Positions 1 to 6,988 of a stretch of 50,059 bases of DNA are shown piece by piece; position 1 is the first letter of the stretch; the number at the start of each line of letters is the position of its first letter. The notes under the pieces were generated by a model that saw only the letters and a list, made by a program, of their open reading frames with translations, ran no database searches and had not been told where the DNA came from. The translations under genes and the position numbers were made by a program. Origin of the DNA: Anaerolineales bacterium (GTDB lineage Bacteria > Chloroflexota > Anaerolineae > Anaerolineales > Villigracilaceae); the NCBI GenBank assembly GCA_013140605.1, contig JABFSL010000033.1, positions 1 through 50,059 on the forward strand. Reading direction: 5' to 3'.

Positions 1-374
1 TTCTCATCCGCTTCATTGATCGCATTAAACAATTTATCCGTCAGGATCGCGCGAAAATTTACCGCCAAAGATTCCGAGTCCGTGAACGTTGTAACCTGTC
101 CATCCAAAACAGCCTGCGCAGGATAATAGACTTTTTCCGCAAACCCATAATCATCACCGGCCGCGATCTGAGTTTTGAGAATCAGCAGAAAAGTTCGCGC
201 ATCTTCCATATCTGCACTTGAGATCGGCTGCGTGCGCGGCTCAACTGTCGGAACCGGCATGAATGGGATTTCAACGATGATTGTCATTGGCGGTGTTGGA
301 AAATCATTTGGCGTTACAGGGATCACCCCGCAGGCCATCAACAAGCCCGCAAGCAGTAAAAACATCCTTCTCAA
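1..374 (-). CDS. Lipoprotein, 3' end cut off by the window edge
   Basis: The reverse strand encodes an open frame that runs off the left edge. The N-terminus LRRMFLLLAGLLMACG is a signal peptide with the lipobox LMAC, so the protein should be lipidated at the Cys and anchored outside the membrane. A Pro-rich linker follows (PVTPNDFPTPPM). The visible mature part (SSADMEDARTFLLILKTQ, then an AGDDYGFAEKVYYP segment) looks like a small helical or NTF2-like domain, but this is weak. I chose the TTG start at 374 because GGAGG (complement of 381-385) sits 6 bases upstream; an in-frame ATG at 365 is the alternative. It begins 1 base after the stop of the biotin-carrier gene, so it is probably the last gene of that transcript. 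No function can be named. Confidence 0.75.
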   Translation of the reverse strand, partial: MRRMFLLLAGLLMACGVIPVTPNDFPTPPMTIIVEIPFMPVPTVEPRTQPISSADMEDARTFLLILKTQIAAGDDYGFAEKVYYPAQAVLDGQVTTFTDSESLAVNFRAILTDKLFNAINEADE

Positions 375-375
375 T

Positions 376-882
376 TTATTCCTCCATCTCGATCAGGATC
401 TGTTCCCGCTCAACGGTCTGACCCTGCGCCGCAAAAACAGACTTCACTTTACCATCTTTCAAAGCCTGAATGCGGATTTCCATCTTCATAGCTTCCATCG
501 TTAAAAGGGTTTGACCTTTCTTAACGAAATCTCCCACGCTGACAGAAACGCTTCGCACCTGACCCGGCATCGGGGCGATCAATCCCCCGGCATGATCGTG
601 TCTGACGCCTTGTTTCGCGCCCGATGTTTTCGTCAACATCAACGTGTGACCGTTAATCGTCACCCATCTCTTCGCCATGTCCGACGAAACGTAAACGGAC
701 TTTGAAACGGATTCACGGATGGAATCGGACTCCGAAAGTTCTATGAAGCGTAAATCCATGCGCCCCTGCGCCGCATCCACGCGGATTATCTCAACAAGGA
801 TTCTTTTGCCATCCATCACGGCAAGATAGTTATCTCCAGATGGATTGATTTCGAGAGTTTGTGTATCGAAGTTTATTTTCAT
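376..882 (-). CDS. Biotin carboxyl carrier (BT-BCCP) part of a 3-methylcrotonyl-CoA carboxylase-type alpha subunit
   Basis: This 168-residue protein ends in a biotinyl domain with the motif EAMKME, whose Lys (about residue 133) is the biotinylation site, preceded by the Pro-Met-Pro stretch (APMPGQVRSV) typical of biotinyl domains. The first 85 residues (KINFDTQTLEI...VTINGHTLMLT) are not a normal AccB N-terminus. They resemble the beta-rich BT linker found between the biotin carboxylase and carrier domains of single-chain propionyl- or methylcrotonyl-CoA carboxylase alpha subunits. The biotin carboxylase is the separate gene just upstream, separated by 112 bases that are nearly all one palindromic element. 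The pair therefore looks like one alpha subunit in two pieces. The carrier would shuttle carboxybiotin from the carboxylase to the carboxyltransferase encoded at 4328-5950. The Shine-Dalgarno sequence is weak (GAGAC). Function is confident; the acyl-CoA substrate is inferred from the beta subunit. Confidence 0.9.
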   Translation of the reverse strand: MKINFDTQTLEINPSGDNYLAVMDGKRILVEIIRVDAAQGRMDLRFIELSESDSIRESVSKSVYVSSDMAKRWVTINGHTLMLTKTSGAKQGVRHDHAGGLIAPMPGQVRSVSVSVGDFVKKGQTLLTMEAMKMEIRIQALKDGKVKSVFAAQGQTVEREQILIEMEE

Positions 883-899
883 AGAGTCTCATGGTTCCC

Positions 900-985
900 G
901 TCATTGCGAGGAGGGTGCTCTTCCCGACGAAGCAATCTCCTGTTGGGTGGAGGTTGCTTCGGGCGAAAAGCGCCCTCGCAACGAC
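900..985. repeat. Palindromic element between the two halves of the carboxylase alpha subunit
   Basis: The left arm (900-940, starting GTCATTGCGAGG and containing GACGAAGCAATCTCC) is complementary, with a few changes, to the right arm (949-985, GGAGGTTGCTTCG to CCTCGCAACGAC). Together they form a long hairpin with a loop of about 8 bases. Elements of this look (TCATTGCGAGG with GAAGCAATCTC) are dispersed intergenic repeats in many bacteria. A second, degenerate copy lies at 32260-32300. The biotin carboxylase stop codon lies just outside one end and the carrier start just outside the other. Confidence 0.85.
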
Positions 986-994
986 ATAGTTTTA

Positions 995-2554
995 TTAATT
1001 CCTGTAACTCTTCGTCTGCTTCCACGGGTTGAATGGATCGGTCTCATTTGAAACAGCGGGCTGTGATTTCGAGCCAACAAAGACCACATCTGCAAGCGCA
1101 GCGGCAATTAGTCTCTGGAGTTCAACTGCTTGCTGTTGAACATCGGGAAGCAAGCTTCCCGACTCCAGAGTATGTTCCACCCAACGAGTGGATACCTTAC
1201 CATTCGCAAAATCTTCATGAGCCATTACAGCTTGCATAAAATCGATATTTGTCACAACGCCATGTACAACAAATTCACTCAGCGCAGTTTGCATTCTCTG
1301 AATGGCAGTCTCGCGATTCTCAGCATGGACAATTAACTTCGCCAGCAAGGGGTCGTAAAAATGGTTCACTTCACTGCTCGTTGAAAAACCTGAATCCACG
1401 CGAATGCCCGGTCCGTGCGGCTCGATGAATTGAAGGAGACTGCCCGTGCTTGGCAAAAATCCATTGGCGGGGTCTTCGGCATAGACTCGGCACTCGATGG
1501 CGTGTCCGTGCTGGTGGAAGTCACTTTGGGTAAACGGGAATTTCTCTCCCGCCGCAATGCGGATCTGCCATTGGACAAGGTCAATGCCTGCGGTGAGTTC
1601 AGTGATGGGATGTTCTACTTGCAGACGGGTATTCATTTCAAGAAAATAATATTGCGATGTTTTCGGGTCGAAAATAAATTCAATCGTGCCAGCGTTGTAA
1701 TAATTGACGGCTTTGGCGGCGGCAACTGCGGCCTGTCCCATTTGTTCGCGGAGTTCTGGAATTAATAATGGCGAAGGAGTTTCTTCAATTATTTTCTGAT
1801 GTCTGCGCTGCACGGAACACTCGCGCTCAAAGAGATGAACGATATTTCCGTGCTTATCGCCAAAGACTTGAAACTCGATATGATGCGCATCTGCGAGATA
1901 TTTTTCGATCAACAATCTTTCATCGCCGAAGGAATTCAAGGCTTCACTTCGCGCGGATTCGATGGCTTCGCTGAGTTCGCTTTCTTCATTGACCACGCGC
2001 ATCCCTTTCCCGCCGCCTCCCGCTGATGCTTTGATAAGCACAGGATAGCCGATTTCTCGAACGCTGGTCAGGAGACCAGCGTTCAACTCGCTTCGTTTGG
2101 CTTTGGTCTTATCATCCCCGTAGGGGGCCTGACCAAAGCCGATGCCCAAATCAAAACCTGGGATGGTCGGCACACCCGATTGTTTCATCAATATTTTCGA
2201 CTCGGCTTTATCGCCCATCGCGCGGATCGAATCTGCCGAAGGGCCGATAAATGTCAGTCCCGCGGATTCAACTGTCGCTGCGAAAGAAGCGTTCTCTGAG
2301 AGGAATCCATAGCCGGGGTGGATGGCATCTGCCTGAGTTTTAATAGCCGTGTCGATGAGTTTATCCATATTCAAATAGGATTCTTTTGGCGCGGCATCGC
2401 CAAGCAAAACAGCCTCATCTGCGAGTTGAACATGCTGGGCATTCGCATCCGCTTCGGAATATACGGCGACGGTTTTAATGCCAAGCTCCTTGCAAGCGCG
2501 CATGATGCGAATTGCGATCTCGCCGCGATTGGCGATGAGGATTTTATTGAACAT
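995..2554 (-). CDS. Biotin carboxylase, N-terminal part of an MCC-type alpha subunit
   Basis: This is an ATP-grasp biotin carboxylase of 519 residues that carboxylates carrier-bound biotin using ATP and bicarbonate. The N-terminus MFNKILIANRGEIAIRIMRA is the family signature. HPGYGFLSEN, the Gly-rich loop SAGGGGKGMR (about residue 178), FGDERLLIEKYL, EFQVFGDKHGN, RECSVQRRHQK, EMNTRLQVEHP and the C-terminal RVYAEDP are all present. I chose the ATG at 2554 because it starts the conserved sequence; a longer frame starts at 2581. It overlaps the end of the upstream epimerase-like gene by 11 bases. The C-terminus (TDPFNPWKQTKSYRN) is longer than a stand-alone AccC and looks like the junction into the BT domain of single-chain MCC alpha subunits. 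Residues 139-166 are encoded by two hairpins (2059-2140), making the loop before IGYPVLIKA unusually long. Confidence 0.93.
   Translation of the reverse strand: MFNKILIANRGEIAIRIMRACKELGIKTVAVYSEADANAQHVQLADEAVLLGDAAPKESYLNMDKLIDTAIKTQADAIHPGYGFLSENASFAATVESAGLTFIGPSADSIRAMGDKAESKILMKQSGVPTIPGFDLGIGFGQAPYGDDKTKAKRSELNAGLLTSVREIGYPVLIKASAGGGGKGMRVVNEESELSEAIESARSEALNSFGDERLLIEKYLADAHHIEFQVFGDKHGNIVHLFERECSVQRRHQKIIEETPSPLLIPELREQMGQAAVAAAKAVNYYNAGTIEFIFDPKTSQYYFLEMNTRLQVEHPITELTAGIDLVQWQIRIAAGEKFPFTQSDFHQHGHAIECRVYAEDPANGFLPSTGSLLQFIEPHGPGIRVDSGFSTSSEVNHFYDPLLAKLIVHAENRETAIQRMQTALSEFVVHGVVTNIDFMQAVMAHEDFANGKVSTRWVEHTLESGSLLPDVQQQAVELQRLIAAALADVVFVGSKSQPAVSNETDPFNPWKQTKSYRN
2059..2140. repeat. 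Double hairpin lying in frame inside the biotin carboxylase gene
   Basis: A perfect 11-bp stem with a 4-base loop (GAACGCTGGTC, AGGA, GACCAGCGTTC at 2059-2084) is followed by a perfect 10-bp stem (GGCTTTGGTC at 2099-2108 and GACCAAAGCC at 2131-2140). Together they encode residues 139-166, in the loop before the ATP-binding Gly-rich segment. The core GTCAGGAGAC also occurs in both hairpins at 24199-24256, so this appears to be a dispersed palindrome family that has entered a coding region without breaking the frame. Confidence 0.8.
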
Positions 2555-3557
2555 TGAGTAATTCCAATAATTCTTTTTCACGTTCGAGTTTCAATCCCGC
2601 TTTCCATTCATATTCTTCGGGACGCTCAGCCGCCCACTTGATCGTATCGCGGATGGTGTCTTCGAGTGACAGAAACTTTAACCCCGCATTGATGGCCTTG
2701 GAAATATTAACGCGCGAGAAACCCGCATCTTCTGCCGTATCTGGAACCCAGACAGGCATGTCGCTCCACGGGGTAACTTTATTTTTTTCTAGGAATTCCA
2801 CAGACGCCCATTTGAATTTTGCATCGCTGGCGCTGACAAGTTTGCAGGTATCGAGCATCGCTCCCAGAGTCAGTTCGTGATCTGGACCTGTTGCGTTGAA
2901 AACACCCGACACATTTTGTTCAATGAGCTTAATAATAAAATCAGACAGGTCACGCACGTCAATGATCTGAATGGGTATCTCAGGTTTTTCAGGCGCAAGG
3001 ACAGTTCCGCCGCGAGCGACCCGCACAGGCCAATAGGTGAAGCGGTCAGTTGGGTCATGCGGACCAACGATGAGGCCTGGACGAATGACCAACGAATCCA
3101 TTCCAAAAACTTCCTGCACAGCTTTTTCACATAACGCTTTTAACGGGCCGTATGATTCGCCCGTGATCTCTTCCATCGTTTCATCTTCGATCTTTCCAAC
3201 AGGGTCGCTTTCGTTGATCCCAATTTTGCTGAAAGCAGAATAAACGGAAATGCTGGAGATGAAAACATAATTTTCGACTTTGCCTTTCAAGGCTTCGGCA
3301 GACATGCGGACGATGCGTGGAAAATATCCGCAGGTATCAATGACCGCATCCCACTGACCCTTCGACACGCTCAGGGCGGCGCCTGATAACTGATCCAGAT
3401 CTTTTTCACGGTCTCCCCGAATTTTTTCCACCTGCCAAAACAGATTCGGATTCGTTTTTCCGCGATTGAAGAGGGTCACTTCATGCCTGCGGGCGCGCGC
3501 AGAGTTGACGAGATGCCGTCCCAGAAAACGCGTGCCGCCGATGATGAGGATTTTCAT
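2544..3557 (-). CDS. NAD-dependent epimerase/dehydratase family protein (extended SDR)
   Basis: The 337-residue protein starts with the Rossmann motif IIGGTRFLGRHLV and the segment VTLFNRGKTNP, typical of the extended-SDR subgroup that includes CSP41-like and isoflavone-reductase-like proteins. The segments VIDTCGYFPRIV and YVFISSISVYS form the middle of the Rossmann domain, and YGPLK is the YxxxK catalytic pair. The C-terminal half (GLIVGPHDPTDRFTYWPVRVARGG, then NATGPDHELTLGAMLDTC) is the usual substrate-binding region. The start at 3557 has GGAG 5 bases upstream; the longer frame to 3587 lies in a repeat. It overlaps the start of the biotin carboxylase, so it is probably the first gene of the carboxylase operon. 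Its substrate is unknown, and a direct part in acyl-CoA carboxylation is not supported. Confidence 0.88.
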   Translation of the reverse strand: MKILIIGGTRFLGRHLVNSARARRHEVTLFNRGKTNPNLFWQVEKIRGDREKDLDQLSGAALSVSKGQWDAVIDTCGYFPRIVRMSAEALKGKVENYVFISSISVYSAFSKIGINESDPVGKIEDETMEEITGESYGPLKALCEKAVQEVFGMDSLVIRPGLIVGPHDPTDRFTYWPVRVARGGTVLAPEKPEIPIQIIDVRDLSDFIIKLIEQNVSGVFNATGPDHELTLGAMLDTCKLVSASDAKFKWASVEFLEKNKVTPWSDMPVWVPDTAEDAGFSRVNISKAINAGLKFLSLEDTIRDTIKWAAERPEEYEWKAGLKLEREKELLELLNVQ

Positions 3558-3572
3558 TTTGTCTCCGTTTTC

Positions 3573-3655
3573 GCCCTCATCCCCCAACCCTTCCCCTCCG
3601 CTACGCGGGGGAAGGGAGCCCCCTCTCCCTTTGGGAGAGGGCTGGGGTGAGGGGT
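3573..3655. repeat. Palindromic CCCTCTCCC/GGGAGAGGG element
   Basis: The spacer between the DUF1579-like gene and the epimerase holds nested inverted repeats. The inner one is CCCTCTCCC TTT GGGAGAGGG (3621-3641). The outer pair is CCCTCATCCCCCAACCC with GGCTGGGGTGAGGGG. It is of the widespread intergenic type CCTCACCCCAGCCCTCTCCC. It could fold in the mRNA, but no U-run marks it as a terminator. Confidence 0.8.
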
Positions 3656-3662
3656 TACATTT

Positions 3663-4148
3663 TTATTTCTTCAATCTCGTAAGTATCGCTTCAGTTGCTT
3701 TGGCTTCTTCACCTTCAGGGGTGATGTTGTATCCAGTAATTGTGAGTCGATCTCCGTTCAATTCAACTTCGGTGCGCCAGCCCCAGTCGGGTCCGCCTGA
3801 CGGGTCGGGGTAACTGCCTGTGACGGAGAACCCGTTTTCTGCCTCTCTGCCGACGCAAAACATGATGCCAGTACTCGTGTGGAAGGAATCCACCCAGGCG
3901 GTTTCGAATTGTTCGAGGGTGATGTTGTAGCCAAAGGTGAACATTCCATGCTGCGCTTCGCCTTCAACAGAGCCTTGATAAAGATAGAGAGCGTAACGCC
4001 CTTCGAGAATCAGTTGAATGGTTCCAACCACTGACGATTCATCCGCCAGTTTTCCTGGTTCGAGCCATAATTTACTTGTGCCTTTCCAATTGCCTGCCAT
4101 TCGCGCAAAGAAGTGGTGAGGAGTGTCGATTGAGTTTGAGAAGGTCAT
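3663..4148 (-). CDS. DUF1579-like small beta-barrel protein
   Basis: This 161-residue soluble protein resembles the DUF1579 family: an N-terminal FFARMAGNWKGTSKLWLEPG segment, a middle with repeated beta strands (GRYALYLYQGSVEGEAQHGMFTFGYN, then FETAWVDSFHTSTGIMF), and a C-terminal GDRLTITGYNITPEG. Such proteins are thought to be lipocalin-like barrels of unknown ligand. No signal peptide is visible, so it should be cytoplasmic. I prefer the ATG at 4148, which has AGGA 8 bases upstream, over the TTG at 4154. It lies between the epimerase-like gene and the carboxyltransferase gene in the same direction, but repeats on both sides make a tight operon uncertain. The reaction or ligand cannot be deduced. 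Confidence 0.75.
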   Translation of the reverse strand: MTFSNSIDTPHHFFARMAGNWKGTSKLWLEPGKLADESSVVGTIQLILEGRYALYLYQGSVEGEAQHGMFTFGYNITLEQFETAWVDSFHTSTGIMFCVGREAENGFSVTGSYPDPSGGPDWGWRTEVELNGDRLTITGYNITPEGEEAKATEAILTRLKK

Positions 4149-4182
4149 GGTCAAAATCCTGTTTTATATTGCATAAAGAAAA

Positions 4183-4329
4183 CTCCGAAGGAGTGGAATG
4201 ATTATAGATTTTCAAATGAATTTTCCAAACCCCAACGGGGTGGCATGGGTTGAAAAGAACTGTGTCATCCCTTCGGGATTGGATGCGGGCTTCGCTTCTT
4301 TTCTATAATCCTTTCATCCCTTCGGGATT
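4183..4329. repeat. Composite repeat cluster, copy 1
   Basis: Four short palindromes lie in a row: CTCCGAAGGAGTGGAATGATTATAG (4183-4207), AACCCCAACGGGGTGGCAT (4228-4246), a TCATCCCTTCGGGATTGGA unit (about 4265-4283) and a CTATAATCCTTTCATCCC-type unit (4303-4329). The last overlaps the stop codon of the carboxyltransferase gene. The same set in the same order occurs on the opposite strand at 42670-42819, and a single unit at 33151-33170. Confidence 0.85.
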
Positions 4330-5950
4330 ACATCCTGAACACGCCGAATCCGCCTTCTTCTTTTGGCGAATTCAAAACGATGGATAAAGCCAACCCCAAC
4401 ACCTGCCGCGTTTCATCGGGGGCAATGACTCCATCATCCCAAAGACGTGCAGAGGAGTGATAGGGACTGCCTTCGGTTTCGTATTTTTCCAATAATGGAC
4501 GTTTGAACTCGTCCGCTTCTTCCTGGCTGAGGGTTGGTTTGCCCTCTCGAGCGAGTTGATCTTGTTTGATGGTTAAGAGCACGTTCGCGGCTTGCTCTCC
4601 GCCCATGACGGAGATGCGTGCATTGGGCCACATCCACAGGAAACGGGAGCCGTAGGCGCGGCCTGCCATGGCGTAGTTGCCTGCGCCGAAGGAGCCGCCG
4701 ATGACGAGGGTCAATTTTGGGACGCGGGTCGTGGCAACGGCATGAACCATCTTCGCGCCATCTTTGGCGATGCCGCCTGTTTCATATTCCTTGCCGACCA
4801 TGAAGCCTGTGATGTTTTGCAGGAACAGCAATGGGATTCCACGCTGGTCACAAAGTTCGATGAAGTGAGTCCCTTTGAGAGCAGACTCGCTGAACAGCAC
4901 GCCGTTGTTGGCGATGATGCCGACGGGGTAGCCGTGAATGCGGGCAAAGCCACAGACGAGCGTGGTGCCGTAACGCGCTTTGAATTCGCGAAACTTGGAA
5001 CCGTCCACGATGCGGGCGATGATCTCGCGGACATCGTAGGACTCTTTGAAGGTGCGCGGCAGGACGCCGTACAATTCGTCAGGGTTGTATAAAGGTTCTT
5101 CGGGGGGAGCAACTTCCAGCGCGGAAAGATGCGAGTGGACGTGTCCTCGGGGCAGAGTCTCTACGATCGAGCGAAGAATCTCAATGGCATGATCATCATC
5201 CTCGGCGAAATGATCCGCAACACCGCTCTTGCGGGTGTGGACATCTGCGCCGCCCAATTCTTCGGCAGTGACATCCTCGCCCGTGGCAGCTTTGACGAGA
5301 GGCGGGCCGCCAAGAAAAATAGTGCCCGCGCCTTTGACAATGATGGCCTCATCGCTCATCGCAGGGACGTACGCGCCGCCCGCGGTGCAGCTGCCCATGA
5401 CGGCGGCAATCTGCGGAATGCGCTTGGCAGACATGCGCGCCTGATTGTAAAAAATGCGTCCGAAGTGATGCGCGTCGGGGAAGACCTCATCCTGCAGCGG
5501 CAGATACGCGCCGCCCGAATCGACGAGATACAAACAAGGCAGATGATTTTCCTCGGCGACCTGTTGCGCGCGCAAATGCTTTTTGACGGTCATCGAAAAA
5601 TATGAACCGCCTTTGACGGTGGCGTCGTTGGCAACGATCATCACTTCGCGGTTGGAAATTCGTCCGATGCCTGTGACGATGCCTGCGCATGGCGCTTCAT
5701 TGCCGTACATGTTTGTTGCAGCCAGCGCGGAGAGTTCGAGGAACGGCGCGCCAGGGTCGAGCAGACGTTCGATGCGTTCGCGCACGAAGAGCTTGCCCTG
5801 CTCTTCATGTCGCTTGCGGTATTTCTCGCCGCCGCCTTCACGGACGAGGGCAAGCCGCTTCTTCAATTCACTCGCGAGGGCGCGGTTGTGTTCTGCATTG
5901 GCTTTGAATTCGGGGGATTGCGGGTCGAGCGCGGAGGAGAGAGTTTCCAT
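4328..5950 (-). CDS. Acyl-CoA carboxylase carboxyltransferase (beta) subunit, 3-methylcrotonyl-CoA type
   Basis: The 540-residue protein is a complete biotin-dependent carboxyltransferase with N- and C-terminal crotonase-like halves. Motifs fit methylcrotonyl-CoA carboxylase beta subunits particularly well: [78 protein letters not shown], then [12 protein letters not shown] and [15 protein letters not shown]. It would transfer the carboxyl group from carboxybiotin to 3-methylcrotonyl-CoA, the biotin-dependent step of leucine degradation, in an alpha6beta6 complex with the split alpha subunit at 376-2554. A geranyl-CoA or other branched acyl-CoA substrate cannot be excluded. No other leucine-degradation gene is in the window. 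There is no clear Shine-Dalgarno sequence at the ATG. The stop codon lies inside a palindrome. Confidence 0.93.
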   Translation of the reverse strand: METLSSALDPQSPEFKANAEHNRALASELKKRLALVREGGGEKYRKRHEEQGKLFVRERIERLLDPGAPFLELSALAATNMYGNEAPCAGIVTGIGRISNREVMIVANDATVKGGSYFSMTVKKHLRAQQVAEENHLPCLYLVDSGGAYLPLQDEVFPDAHHFGRIFYNQARMSAKRIPQIAAVMGSCTAGGAYVPAMSDEAIIVKGAGTIFLGGPPLVKAATGEDVTAEELGGADVHTRKSGVADHFAEDDDHAIEILRSIVETLPRGHVHSHLSALEVAPPEEPLYNPDELYGVLPRTFKESYDVREIIARIVDGSKFREFKARYGTTLVCGFARIHGYPVGIIANNGVLFSESALKGTHFIELCDQRGIPLLFLQNITGFMVGKEYETGGIAKDGAKMVHAVATTRVPKLTLVIGGSFGAGNYAMAGRAYGSRFLWMWPNARISVMGGEQAANVLLTIKQDQLAREGKPTLSQEEADEFKRPLLEKYETEGSPYHSSARLWDDGVIAPDETRQVLGLALSIVLNSPKEEGGFGVFRM

Positions 5951-6056
5951 TTTTAGTTTGGTAGTCCCGTGGTCTAATGGTTGGATGATGGCAGTAAACA
6001 GTTATCAGTAAACAGTGTTGATGTGAGTCTAGCATAAAAAGGGGAGTTGAGGGATG

Positions 6057-6252
6057 AGTAATGAGTAACAAGTAACAAGGACTCGGCGATGGGCTGAGTC
6101 CTTTGCTTGTTCTCCATCCCATACGGTGGTTGAGTAGCCCTGAGCGTTCTTTGCGAAGGGCGTATCGAAACCACACCTTTGGATTTCAAGTTTACCTATC
6201 ATGCTGGTTTCGATACGGGCAAAAAGAGCATTTGCCCTACTCAACCAGCGGG
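6057..6252. repeat. Long repeat, copy 1: decayed terminator hairpin plus GGTTGAGTAG palindrome
   Basis: The first part (6057-6123) carries a GGACTCGGC/GCTGAGTCC hairpin (6079-6101). The second part (6124-6252) is a hairpin element with outer arms GGTTGAGTAG/CTACTCAACC and inner arms CGTATCGAAACCA/TGGTTTCGATACG. The whole of about 195 bases is repeated in direct orientation at 6786-6979, on the other side of the small gene 6448-6774. Confidence 0.88.
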
Positions 6253-6265
6253 GCTACATTTCACG

Positions 6266-6391
6266 ACGGTGGTTGAGTAGCCTTGCGTGTTCTTCGCAAG
6301 GCGTATCGAAACCACACCTTTGAATCTTAAGTTTACCTATCATTGCTGGTTTCGATACGGGCGGAAGAGCACCGCCCTACTCAACCAGCGG
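6266..6391. repeat. GGTTGAGTAG palindromic element, copy 2
   Basis: This is a second copy of the 125-base palindrome (outer arms GGTTGAGTAG and CTACTCAACC, inner arms CGTATCGAAACCA and TGGTTTCGATACG), 13 bases after copy 1 and in the same orientation, without the terminator-like hairpin. The gene-free stretch 5951-6447 consists almost entirely of copies 1 and 2, plus a short AT-rich stretch before each flanking gene. Confidence 0.88.
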
Positions 6392-6393
6392 AG

Positions 6394-6399
6394 TATAAT
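6394..6399 (+). promoter_or_regulatory. Putative -10 box for the small gene at 6448
   Basis: A TATAAT hexamer lies 2 bases after the end of palindrome copy 2 and 48 bases before the ATG at 6448. No convincing -35 hexamer is visible at 16-18 bases, because that position lies inside the palindrome arm. The element may therefore supply part of the promoter. Confidence 0.4.
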
Positions 6400-6447
6400 T
6401 TCGATTGATCAGCGCAAGAAAAGCTACCAAAGCCGAAAAGAAAAAAT

Positions 6448-6774
6448 ATGAAAACAACTAGGAAAAAGAAAAACGAAGAAATGCGCGCGGAATATGACTT
6501 TAGCAAAGCCGAGTGTGGAAAGTTTTACCGTCCGCTGGATAAAGGCTATACCGTTCATGTGACAAAAAAAGACGGGACGACTGAGGTCAAGCACTACACC
6601 CTTGCAGAAGGGGCAGTCCTGCTTGCGCCCGATGTCCTGGAGTATTTTCCCGATTCGGAGTCGGTCAATGAGGCACTGCGTTCGCTCATTCAATTGATGG
6701 ACAAAATGCCTGCGAAGAAATACAAGCAAAAGAAATCGATGGCGTTTCAGGTGGCAGAGGGGAAAAGAGAATAG
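6448..6774 (+). CDS. Conserved hypothetical protein, EYDFSKA/FPDSESVNEAL family
   Basis: This is a 108-residue, charged, soluble protein. It starts with a Lys-rich MKTTRKKKNEEMRAEYDFSKAE segment, continues with a beta-rich part (YTVHVTKKDGTTEVKHYTLAEGAVLLAPDVLEYFPDSESV) and ends with a Lys-rich tail. I recall EMRxEYDFSK...VFPDSxSVNEALRxLI as a widespread family of small proteins in cyanobacteria and Chloroflexota with no assigned function. The opening resembles antitoxins that start EEYDFS, but the second half is different and no toxin gene adjoins it. It is alone on its strand, bounded by direct copies of a roughly 195-base repeat, and ends in a strong terminator. The C-terminal extension after LIQLMDK appears specific to this copy. 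Confidence 0.75.
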   Translation: MKTTRKKKNEEMRAEYDFSKAECGKFYRPLDKGYTVHVTKKDGTTEVKHYTLAEGAVLLAPDVLEYFPDSESVNEALRSLIQLMDKMPAKKYKQKKSMAFQVAEGKRE

Positions 6775-6785
6775 AAATGGTGAGT

Positions 6786-6979
6786 AAAAAGTAACAAGTA
6801 AAAAGGACTCAGCAATGGGCTGAGTCCTTTTTTTGTTCTCCATCCATGACGGTGGTCGAGTAGTTCCGAGCCGCTCTTCGGCGAGGAACGTATCGAGACC
6901 ACACCTCTGCATTTTGTATTTACCTATCATTGCTGGTTTCGATACGGGCGGAAGAGCACCGCCCTACTCAACCAGCGGA
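6786..6979. repeat. Long repeat, copy 3: intact terminator plus GGTTGAGTAG palindrome
   Basis: This is a direct repeat of 6057-6252. It has the same GTAACAAGTA lead, GGACTC hairpin and TGTTCTCCATCC spacer, then the palindrome at 6849-6979 (arms GGTCGAGTAG and CTACTCAACC). It ends 10 bases before the stop codon of the STAND ATPase gene. Confidence 0.88.
6805..6834 (+). terminator. Rho-independent terminator of the small gene
   Basis: A perfect 9-bp stem GGACTCAGC (6805-6813) and GCTGAGTCC (6819-6827) with loop AATGG is followed directly by seven T (6828-6834). It lies 31 bases after the stop codon of the gene at 6448-6774. The equivalent hairpin in repeat copy 1 has lost its T-run. Confidence 0.9.
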
Positions 6980-6988
6980 GTTAACTTT

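Noticed and set aside
5950-6447. tRNA or small RNA gene in the repeat-rich spacer
   Set aside because: No cloverleaf or conserved TPsiC box is seen; the hairpins are explained by the repeat copies.
6448-6774. BrnA-type antitoxin
   Set aside because: The EYDFS opening is shared, but the ribbon-helix-helix ending is absent and no BrnT-like gene adjoins it.
6057-6979. CRISPR array
   Set aside because: The repeats are long palindromes with few copies and no regular unique spacers; no cas gene is present.
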